Source of the DNA: Nereocystis luetkeana
Lineage: Eukaryota; Sar; Phaeophyceae; Laminariales; Laminariaceae
Reading direction: 5' to 3'
Length of the DNA: 64,000 nt
NCBI GenBank assembly: GCA_031213475.1
Contig: JARUPZ010000019.1
Coordinates: forward strand, 9,702,698-9,766,697
Positions 22,787 through 34,700 of the stretch are shown in pieces (the stretch's first letter is position 1; every line of letters begins with the position of its first letter). Made by a program: the position numbers and the translations under genes. The notes under the pieces are model-generated. The model saw nothing but the letters and a program-made list of their open reading frames with translations, was not told where the DNA came from and did not search any database.

Positions 22787-25700
22787 CTATAATGAGGCTG
22801 GAGCTGGGATCGCCTGAACTGGTTCCTCTTCGGATGCATCGGCCGCGACCTTTTCATCCTCCAAAAAAACTCGTTTTTTTGCCCTCATCGGAATCCCATT
22901 ACGGGTGTGGATCGTGGCGCCCGTGTAGAAGCCCACTTCCTCGGGCTTGACCGCCAGCTCGAAATCGAAGCGGCGGGTGAGCATGGAGAGGGTCACCACG
23001 CTCTCCATCAGGGCGAACTGGTCGCCCACGCACTTCCTCTGCCCGCCTGAACGGAGCAAGGAGAGAAGGGGTGTCGGGCGGGGCGGCGAAGAGGGATGAC
23101 GATCAGCAAGGCCGCAAGGAGGGACATAGACATGGGTCGAGATTGGTAGACGACTCCGACGCCCATCGTCATTCTACTCGCTGATGGGGCCGAGAACCTC
23201 TCAGAACTACACTCACGCTTACGGGTGAAAACTACTTGGAATCAGGGTATGATCATTTTTAGTAGCGAAAGGGTAAACAAGCGCGCGGCGGGGGGACTCC
23301 TTATCATGCATGGTCGTAGTCGTATGACGATAGACCTTCGCTTCCCTACGATGCCGGGGCGGAGCACGTCGGAGGGAGGGGGTTAGAAGCTCCCCGCGGG
23401 GCTAAACTTGCGTTCATACGTTATCTTGTTGTGTACGCTGTCTTGTCACCAAAAAGCGGCCTTACCTTGGGATAATTGTCGGCGCGGTGCATTTCCCGAA
23501 GGAGTCACGGTACATAGCGTACAGCCCCAATGAACGCGGACACAACATACCTCCTTGTGATAGCCCTTTTACTTTTAAAATGTAACATAGAAATACATAC
23601 AGTAGTAATCAGTACTACTCGAGAGTATGATGTGTAAACATAGGGAGATACACGGTTATTGGGCCCATCGTGGGTTCTGATTACTATGTATTACTATGTA
23701 ATACTATGCTCCCCCGTAATAGTGCAAAACGCATCCCACTCTAATGACCAGTAGGTTGTAGCGTGGGAGTTCTAACGCATTTAATACCAAAGCCAGCACG
23801 CAATGGGGGTACCGTACCGCTTTTTCTCGCCGGGGGTACAGCACCGCTATCCCCATATGGGGGTACAATACCGTTAATCCCAGATAGGGGTACAATACCG
23901 CTATTCCAAGACCGGGGTATAGTATCGCTACGTATTCCCAGATGGGGGTACAGTACAGCACAGGATCGCCAGATGTTCTCGCGCACAGACAGTAGTCTTC
24001 CTTCAATTCGCAAAAATGAGGCTAACGTAAATACAACCCTTACCTCCAAAGGGAAGGTACGCAAAGTCGGACACGACCTCGTTAGGGTACAGCAGCCCCT
24101 CCAACAACTTCGGGTTGAAGCCCGCCCAGCCGTCCACCCCCTTGTTCTCGAAAGGTCGGTCGAAACGGTCGGGATCGAACGTGTCCGGCTTCTCCCAGAA
24201 GTCTGGCGACCGGTGAAGGTTGAAGATGGCGAGGAAAAGGTCGACGCCACGAGTAATCTTCGGCCGGAGACCGTCCGGGCCGCCTGAGCCAGGCGGAAGC
24301 TCGTCCGATTCCAATGCGCGCCGGATGAGCAAAGGGGGCTCCGGATACATGCGCAGAGACTCTGCCGCGATGTATCGGATGTACTTCATCGACCTGAAGC
24401 GGAGGGGAGGCGAGGAGGAACGGTGGGGTTTCCGGCCGTCGGAATCGGCGTGAGGCTGGGGATTTTAAAGGGGGCACGGAATTCAGCAACACCGCGAATG
24501 CCAATATTAGGGCAGAAGAGTTGCCACAATGCAGGCCGAAGCACGCGCTCGCTGGCGCAACAGCGACGGCGGCCGTGTGGTTTGGTGAGCGCGCCGCGCG
24601 AACCTTTGCGCTGTCCAACCCCTGGACTATTAGCTGTTTGCCCGTCCAAAACAAACAACGATATGCGAAGTCAACAGCGAATTCCGCTGGAAGCAATAGC
24701 CCAAACCTCAACCCCAACCCTTCAACCCTGACCGCAATTCTAACCCCAACTCCAACGCTAACCCCACCGCTAACCCCAACCCCAGCCCTAACCGCAACAC
24801 TTAACACACTAACGAACACTTGACTCACACTTGAACCCTAAGCCCAGCACTAGCACACTAACCCTAACTTGTAACCCTAACCCCAACACTAACCCCAATT
24901 CTAACATTAAGGCCGTTTCCTATGCGGTTCGATTTTTGAGCTTCAGATTTTGACCCGGTCGCATTTTTAGATGTGGACTTGGCAAAAATCGAAACAGTCT
25001 TCCTATGCGGAAAAATCAGATAGATTGTGTTTGTAGAGATGCGAGCAAACGCCGAGGCCAACTGCTGTTTTTGTGGTTTGGCGGCGCGAAGAGACGCGCT
25101 GGGTGCGCTGCCCTGCGCGTAGGACCCAAGCGTCCGAGCCAAGGCTGACTGCCTCTGGCCTGGCGGCGAAAAGACGTAGCGAGTGCGCTAGAACCAACCT
25201 GGCTTGGCATTATGGGTTCCATTTTGTGACTGACTGCTGGTGCTGTACGGCAGCAGTGTAGCTACGAGTGCTCGTACGTATCCACGGAGAGGTGCGTGCC
25301 GAGTGCGCTTCTCTTGGTCTCTAGGACCGAGCCCGCGCCAGGAGACTGTAGTCTGGCCACGGAGGGACGCGCCGCCCGCCGCCTGAGCGTCGGGCGCGAA
25401 GCAAAGTCGCTATACAGCTGTGTCACCATCCAACTCATCGATCGTTCTGCTGCTGTTTGCTGTCGTGGACAACATCTTGAATTTAGAGAGCATGCCATTT
25501 TTCGATTTGAAAATCTGATGACCCAGGTTGTCGGATTTTGGACCAAAATCCGACGACATGGGTCATCGGTTTCTCAAATCGAACAAAATCCAGTCGGATT
25601 TTGAATATATTTGGACTGCATAAGCGAGGTCATTCGTTTTTGAGATCGAAAAATACAAATCTGAAGCTCGAAATCGAACCACATAGGAAACAGCCTATAA

Positions 25701-28700
25701 CCCCAATACTAACCCTAACCCCAACTCCAACCACAATCCCAACCCTACCCCAGTACTAACTCTGAACCTAACACTAACCCCAACCCTAACCAAAAAATAG
25801 GATCCAAGCCGGGGCCAGCCACCACTGACGCCTCTCACTTAATGTCGTCGAGGGTCGGGACCCTGTCGCCGATGACGCGGTCCACCTCTTCTTGGGCCTT
25901 CCGCACAACCTCTGGGTTCTGCGCCATCTCAAAGAACGCCCAGGTCAGAACGGCCGCAGTCGTCTCGTGGCCGGCGATCATCATCGTCATCAGGTCGTCT
26001 CGGAGCTGAGAGTCCGTTACGTCCTCCCCCCGCAGGTCAACGAGGAAGCGGAGCATGCTCGGGTCTGAGACCTGTTCGCGGCAAGGTCAGGCATGGTGTG
26101 GGCAACAAGAAGGTTCAAACACCTTCGTCAGACCGTGATCTGCAGTAGATGATCTAGATGATCTGGTTCCTCACATGCCGTTGTGATGTGTTGTGCAGGA
26201 TCTGTGTATATAGTACAGATCCAACCCAGGACACATGTGCTAGATCATGTGGGACATGCGGGTCCCACCCGGTAACACGAGTTCAATCATACAACATACA
26301 AGGCTCCCCTGCGGGAAGTGCCTAGGGGAGTGGCGCAAGAGCGAACTAATGCTCGTATGAAATACCTGCACACCTATTGAGAACTAACTGCATCCACCCA
26401 TCATGTGAAGAACACACAGCACACATATTTTTAAGGACAGACTACATAGTGCTGTTAATGGAAATAGTGTGCGATCTACTACATATAATAGAATGAAATA
26501 GGGTATACCGGTACCGGTAAGTGGATATTGATCCTGAACAGATGACTCGCGGGGATCATTTCGTTGCTTGCGCGTAAATGTAATTACAAAAAGTTGCTTG
26601 AGGTCGAGGTTGCGTTATATTACTTTGTGACCGGCTGAGTAAAATCCAGCACATACAAAATATTTCCATTCCTCCCTAAAAAATTATGTTTTTTGGCGCT
26701 CTGGGAAACAACAAATCTTAACGGACACACAGTAGAAGATGCTCGAGAAAAACTCGTAGTCCGAGTACTGAGAGTATTGAAGTACTGGAGGCCAATATAT
26801 AATGAGTACTGAGAAGGCCCAACTACTGAGAGTATACTGAGAGTATGAGCAGCACGGAGGCAAATACTTTGAGTACAGAACATATCTGACGTGCAGAACC
26901 TCGAATCGAATCCCGAATTAGGGCGAGCCCGAAAGTATCCGCAGAGTAGTATCCTCAGTGTAGTAGCAGCACAGAACCTCGAAGTACTACACAGTAATAC
27001 TGCGACTACTCGCGGTATCTATCTGCTGCTGCTGCTGCTGCTGCAGTGAAAACCCGGAATACTGCGAGTGCACGAAGTAGTACCTACAGTATTTTCTCGA
27101 AAATACGTTGATGAAGTCCCAAGTATTGGGAGCAACTAACTAAACTGTGAAATGGTTGAGGTGTGTATGAACGCACGCCCAGCGTATGCGCGCCCAAACT
27201 CCGTGGCATTGCGTGAAAACACACAACTTGTAGGCTAAGTGTATCATACGCGTAAACAGCAGTTCAGAAAAGCAAGGTGGGTGTGGACAGCGGGTTTTCG
27301 GTACATGCTTCTCACGGGGGGGTGGTTGTATTTCTGGTGGAACTGATGGAGGGATGTTGGTTGTGGTAGTCTTCAGGCGCATTAAATCGGTTTATTTGTC
27401 GTAAGATACTACGAGTATTATAATGTACTGGTGGAAATTTGAAGAAAAAAAAAGAGCAAGGATAGTCCGAGTCCTGAACCAGGGTACAGAAAGTAACGGA
27501 AAAATATAATTATCAAGCGCAGTTTGTCATCGATCATACATACGCTACATACAGCAATACTCACAAACTGACACGTTGTGTGTTTTCACGCAATCTAAAA
27601 CACATCGCAGGATATAACAGCATGTATGCCCAGCAGTACTGCTTTAAAATGCCAGGTGATATCATACGACAGCATAAGATACGCGTACTGCGACAAAGTA
27701 ACGTGTACTGGTGCGCTTTCGGCTGGCTCTAGGATCGGCCAGCAGTGTAGGGCACACAGCAGTCCGTAGCTTAAGAGTACTTTTGTACGAATGTTGCTGT
27801 ACGCGATGCTAGTAGAAATGATTTGCTGCGATCCGGGGATGATCGGTACGGAGAAAAAAATGCCGGTCACACACTGCATGCAGCAGGTACGTGCACAGGC
27901 CAATATGCCGAAGACAGCAACAAACACCACTGCTTGCTGTAGTACTGAGAGTACAGCGCGGATCTGCCACATGTGCATAGTACGCTACCTGCTGCTGTTG
28001 GCGCACTGCCTGTGTCGAGCACGGCTGGAGCAGTGACAGTGTTGGATCACACACAGCAATACGTAGAAGAAGCAGAGAGAGAGGTGTGTTGTTGCGGGAT
28101 GATCGAGCTCGGGTCAGAAAAAAGCAGATAGTCACAGCAATACAGCAGCATGTAGACCTGCCACACGTGCCCGTGAATGATTACTGTGCTGCTGCTGGAA
28201 GACAGGGTTGCAGTGCTGTATGCAGCTGGGGTTAACCACGCTCTCTGCTCTGCTGCTGTTTTGGGTTGTCTGTTGTCTGTGTTGTGTGTTGTGTGCAGAC
28301 GCAAAAAAACGTACCGGTAGGTACTACGAGTAAAGGAAGGACAAAAAAAATGACGACATTTCAGAGGTACGTACGTACAAAAAAAGGCCTCTCGTATCGA
28401 AACCAGGGAAATCGTCTTATCCACTCCCGCTGGGGGGAAAAAATTGAGTGTCTGTCCCGCGCTCCAGAGTGCACGGATCGCGCCGAGACCTCGACCAATG
28501 TGTCCGGCCGGGCTTCATGTGTCCGAGTACTTGCTGTTTTGCCGAAAAGCGCTCGAACGAAGAGAAAGATTGGCAAAAGTACGAAAAGTTGACAAACATA
28601 CGTATACATAATATGGAACAGATCTGCCTTGAAAGCTCTAGATCATGATTTATACCATCTGTCGATCATCTGTCCGAGGTACGGTGCCGACATGGGCAGT

Positions 28701-31700
28701 AGGGCTGAGCCCCAGGGGGGCAGACTCAAACAGCTGCTTGTCGGCGAACACAAACACTCGAAAAAAGGTGGAGACATCGCAAGATAATCGACTGTATAGT
28801 GGCAAAGAGACGTGTGCGTGTATCGTACATGGAATATTCTAGTCAACTATAGCATGCACGCGGGACCAAAAACCCTCACCCCCGACACGTATAGGCCACC
28901 CGCATATGTTTTATGTGCTATTGTTTAATCATACTCCGGCGGAATGATGAAAAGGTGGAAGCAACGCTTAAACCCCATAGGAACTGCTACCGCATTGGAG
29001 GGGGATAAACTAGATGCAACTACTCTAGGATGACTTGGGCAGTACTTTATATCAGCAGTTAGAAGGTTCGCACCTCGAACAGATCACCGATCCCGACTGC
29101 ATGATCTAAATACTTGAGGGCGGATAGATTCCTGATATGTACGATCTAGCTCATGCTGCAAGGTGACCCGTATAGTCTGCATAATCTAGCACATGTTTCT
29201 TGGCTTGGATCTGTATTATATATGCAGATAGATAGATCCTGCACAACACATCACAACGGCAGGTGAGGAACTGCGAGATGATCGTGTTTTATCTGTAGAT
29301 CGTGATCTATCTGCGGTCAACACTTTCATAGCCATCATCAACGGCTCTCCTCGGGTGCAGAAAGGTCAACGGGGATAACGTCTCGAGCGGGAAGCAACGA
29401 GAAAGCAGACGGCACCATCTTCGGCTACCCCTGCCCCTCCTACTCAAGCACCTTGTCGTAGTTCCTATTCTGCAGGTCTTCGAGGTCGGCCTTGCTCTCA
29501 GAGATCTTCGCCCTGGAGATGAGGTCCGTCAGCACGGTGTTAAGCACGTCCAGGTCGTGGTTGAACTTGCGCAGACGAGGCACCAGCTGTAACGACAAAA
29601 AAACGACAACATAACACGATTCCGAGCGCGGTGAGAGGGGGAGGGGGCGGGGTTCGATGGTGGTTGTGACGGGGTGGAACTGATGTCGCGGTCGGCTGGC
29701 ACCAAGGTATCAACGCCGCACCACAACAGCGCGGTACACACTGTTCCTGTCGGCGCTCCGAAGCACACCCAAGCTCTACAAAAATAATGGAAGGTAGGAA
29801 GGGAGACAGAAAAAAATAAGGGAAGGAAGGGAGGAAGGAAGGAAGGAGGGAAGAAAAGAAGGAAAGAAAGGAGGAAGGAAGGACGGAAGGAAGGAAGGAA
29901 GGAAGGAAGGAAGGAAGGAAGGAAGGAAGGAAGGAAGGAAGGAAGGAAGGAAGGAAGGAAGGAAGGAAGGGAGGAAGGGAGGAAAGCTCCTGATGATCTC
30001 GCCATGACTAGGTTGGCGAATACTATTGGGCACCACGGGAAGTTAGAGGGAGGAGAAACACGACAACATACCTGCCGCCTGGTGCGCGTGCATTCTCAAA
30101 GACACCGAACGCCTAGCAAAACCCGCCGTACATGGCAAAAAAAAACAAGAAGTTGGCGATTTCCCGCCTCCAGACACATGACAGAGCACCTAAATACAGC
30201 CTGGGGGTATATACCGACCGCCCTCATCTACCCTGGCCAATCAGCACATCGACATTGTTCGTCTCGCCTGGTTGGCGAGGGGAATATCCCAGTAGGGCGC
30301 AGGGGTCGTGGACCTGTGCTCTGCTTCCTTGAGTACACTGTAGACGGACTGGATCACGGGCGACTCTTTAGTGACGGAGCCGAACTCGTAGTTGAAGATG
30401 GCCTTGCCGATGATGTCCAATGACACGCTGCAAACAGAGTAGATCGATGGCAATCAGCAAGTAGTGGGTACAGAAGGGAGTTAGGCTTCCAGGATTCCTT
30501 TTTTGGTTTTCCTTGGTTTTCTACCTTCTTTCTGGGAATATTCCTGAGTGATCGATCGACGTTGAAGCTCACGCTGCACATGGTCGGATGTCAAACAAAA
30601 ATTAGAGTGTTTGCGAATTTTTTATTTTTTACTTTTACTTCTCCAAAAATTCTCCCGAGGTAACTTTTTGAGGTAATTTTCTGAAAAAAACGCGAAAAAG
30701 TACTTCAGCGAAGTCAGGATTTCATCACAAGTTGCGGTAACTTTTGGCTCTCTGTCTCATTGGCCTACACGCACCGAGCATTATCCCGACGCAGAACGCA
30801 TCATCTCAAATCTCGAAGGATCAAAACACCGAGCATCTTCCATGCCACCATGCTGCTTGCTGTACGCATCACGACAACCGCTGGGAGCACAGAGGCTCGA
30901 GAGGTGTAGCTTGAGTATAGCGCGCACGAGCGGCGTTGGATTGTGCCAGCGGGCCGCCGCCGCTGCTACATAGGATACACGCTTTCGCCTACTTGGTGAC
31001 GACGTGGAGGATGCTTCGTTCCAAAAAAGGACTCGCAATCACACTCGTACTCGTACTCGTGCTCGCACAGAGCGCGACAGCTCGTGTATCATTTCGATTC
31101 CACCAAACTGGAGCAGCAGCAGCAGCAGCGGCGGCGGCAGCAGTGGCCGCGACAGTGTTGGCGGAGCGGAGCCCGCCGGCGCTGTGGCGTGCGTAAGCTG
31201 AGCGCAGCAGGAGCAGGAGCAGCAGTAGTAGCAGCAGCAGCAGCAGCAGCAGCAGGCAATCCAAAAAGGGAAGCTGGCTGGTGCTGGTGCTGACGTTGTT
31301 TATTTTTGTTGCTCAAGCTGCCTCTAGCTGCGGCTATATACCGCTTGCTAGCTGCCGCTTGCTGTGCTGCTGCTTGCAGTCGTGGGCTGGCAGTGGTGGC
31401 ACCGCTGTCAACTCTGCCGCCGAAACGTTGCTGGGCTGCCGTTGCTACCCCCAAGCTGTTTTTTTAGTTTTTCGTTCTTTTTTTTGGCGCGTTTGCCTCA
31501 CCTCTCCCCTTCCCTTCTTATTTTCGGAGGCGTCGCCTGCAGGATTTGTTTTACCTCACTCGCTAACACACCGAAATCGGGAAGGGAAGGAAATTCACTT
31601 TTTTTAGCGCAAGTAAGTTTTTTTTTTTCTTACCTCTATCGCAAACACTCTATTTTTAAAAAAAAACAACGACGTGCACACAAAAAGCACAGCAGCGTTT

Positions 31701-34700
31701 TCGGGAGCGTTTTACGAGACCGACCAGCGATACACAAAACGCGATAATAAAAGCGCGGGGAGCCTCAAGTGTCGGGGGAAAACTACATAAGTCGCTGGCG
31801 GGGATCTCACGCGTATATTGAACGAGGAACGCAGGTGTTCAGCGCTACTGAGTAGCTGGAACAACAAATATTTTCGCTACTCGCGAACGCCGCCATCTTA
31901 GACCCCCTGCAACATCCCGGAATTTCACCGCACAGCTAGTAGGGGTGACATAATTTGTGTTTGCGTGGTAGTGTCGCTAGGTATGACCACATTATCACCA
32001 TCGTCATGATTGTTGGTCACGAGCGCGGGCGCGTACCGGTAACCAGAGCGCATGAAACAGGCGTTACCCTTCAGGGGCTGGCGCGTGGGTGGGTATTCGT
32101 ATCACTCTCGGTTTTGACAACCATTGCCCATCGATCGACCATACCCCCGCACGTCACCTTGGCAAGATGAAATATCGCGTTCCATCAGCACGGTACGATG
32201 CGCCCAACGGTAGAGCCTAGCTGCCAAGAAACCGTTGCGTAAACTACAAAATATTACTACCAGATACGTATCAGTTATCACGTATACGAACCCGGGTATA
32301 ATAGCCGTAAACTACTGCAGATGCTATTGCGCCCCGCAATACCGGTATGCTGCAACCGTACCTGCAAAAGTTGGACTCCATCTCGATCTCCTCTCCTCGC
32401 TCGGCGACACCCTCCAGCTTTCTGATTAGCACTCCGTTGCAGTCCGCGAAAACGCCGATCTTGAGAGACAACGGGCCACGGTATGATGGTATGATGCGGG
32501 AACGGCACGGTTCTCGGTCAGCGATGGGAAGGATAAAGGCAGAGCGCAGAGGGCAACGCCTGCCCGCGCGAATGGTCGACGTTTAACGCTGTTGCCTGTT
32601 CCGTATTGCGGCGGCACCACCGCCATCGATCAGCAAGTATCCCAGTGAAAATTGTACGCAGCATGCGTTGAGCCGCTCTTCTCCAATCAGGCCATACGAT
32701 TTCATGATTACCTACAGTATTCCGATTATGGCGCGCTGTGGCTACTGCGAGGCAGCTAGCCACTACCCCTTCGAAGCAGGCTTGGGGTGCATGTTTACGG
32801 TGAACGTTCGGCATCAGAATGAACAAAAAAATAAGTAAAAGGAACACGTTGGATGTCGCCGCCCCCGCCGTCCTTCCTCACCATCGCGTTTAGCCAGGCC
32901 TTGTGGAAGCCCGGCACGATTGCGCGGCGCCGCACTTTCCACGTATCAGGGTCGGCAGGGATCAGACCTTTCCCCATGATGGGTTCCAGGATCTCTGCCA
33001 ATATCCCCTTGTCGTACGCCTTGGCGTTGTCGCGCAGGACGTGCCGTATCATCACCGGGTCCGATATGACAATGAAAGACTTCGGTCCGAAGCATAGCTT
33101 GTAAGCCGGGCCAAACTGCAAGATGGGTGCAAGAAAAGCGGAAGAATAAGGGAAGAAGCAGTAGGAAGATAGGGAAGCTACCGCCAAGAACTCCCGCTGG
33201 CGGATACTTTTCTGTGACTGTCGTCAACGGTGTGCGTTGGCGCGCTGCAGGTGGAAGGCATCTAAATACATACATATCGTTTTGGAGATTTGCGGTCGGA
33301 CGGTGCGGATCTCTTGCCTCACCCAGCTCGAAACTAAAGGCATGCCCTATTAAGGCATGAACGCATGCCCTGTATTTCGGGCGGCCGTGTAAAATGAGCA
33401 ACTAACCTAGGTCTCGCACGTGCTGCCAAAGCAGAGGGCTCCCCTGAGCACGGCTGAGAGTGAAGTGCGTGCGATGGGGGGGGGGGCTGCACAGCAGTCG
33501 GGTATCAAAAGGCCCTTCGTCACCGTGAGCAGGCTCAAAGCGTTCACGTCGAGGGAGGGCACCGGGCAGCAGTCGTCATGCCGACGCCTCCTCAAATATT
33601 ACGGGGGACCATAGTCAATAGGACCAAATATTGTTAGTAAAAATGGTCAAATATATAGGTGTTTGTGTATACCATAGGTCCTATTAACTATGGTCCCCCG
33701 TAATAGTGACAACAAACAAACAACAACGAAGGCGGCTCAACTGGCCTCTCTCTTTGGGACACAGCTTCACGCGACGCATAAATTCGCCGCCAAGCTCTCA
33801 GAATACCGGTAGGCGTACTCTGCCGACGTCTTGAAACTGTGTCGATAGTTACAGCAACACCGGGTAGCTGGTATCAAGTACTGCTGTATATGAAAACAAC
33901 AAAAACACCTCGGCTGTGAGTCGGAAAAAAAAAATCATCTCAAGAGGTATATAGTGGTATACCCTGTATGTACGGTACCGATATATTTTACGTTGTTATA
34001 GCAACCTGTTCGTAGTACTTTTTGAGGCCGATGAAGGTGTTTCCCGTGACCATCGACTCCAGCTCCCCCTCCGCCACCGGACAGCCATCCAAAGACGGCT
34101 CGTCCCCGTATATCTGGTTGCCGCACAAGAGAACGCAAATTAGAAGCGCCCAGGGGCACATCAGCATACATCGTTAATGCCCCACGAGGCATTTATACCA
34201 GTAGCAGGCTCAGGCACGAGTGAGTGGCAGGTACCATAAGATGCGAGGTCATGAAACTGTTTTTCTTCGATACACAACACAAGTGAGCGTTCTATGATCA
34301 TACAACTACAATCCACACGAGAGCTGCCTCTCGGATATCCGTATTACCTGCTGGTAGATTGCAACAAGACAGCGACCGTGTGTACCTTTCGGATATAGAT
34401 TGCAACGTGCACCACTATTGTTAGTCTACTGCTTGTAGGGCAAGCACACCCATCGCCCACGTGACGGAAGATGGAAGCTCTCGCCTGCTCGATGTTGGTG
34501 CGGAATATATTGGCGGAGTCCCCGAACGTGCACGGCGACTGCCCTTTTTCCCCCAGGCGGAACAGAGGCAACTTCCAGATGTTGGCCCACACCCACTTGC
34601 CGAGGGGATTGCCCTCGAACACCTCCATCCGACATCCGGCCGCACCACCCTTACCGTTCGCTGTCGTTCGACGCCGCACTTGCGCCTGGCTCTGCTTCTG

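Noticed and set aside
24701-25797. True telomere or chromosome end
   Set aside because: The units are degenerate, and the array lies inside an intron with coding exons on both sides.
29529-30005. Minus-strand frame with long Pro-Ser-Phe-Leu repeat
   Set aside because: Translation of the GGAA microsatellite, merging into a true P450 exon at its end.
30989-31454. Poly-Ala / poly-Leu frames around 31.1-31.3 kb
   Set aside because: They arise from AGC trinucleotide runs in an intron; there is no conserved sequence and both strands are equally open.
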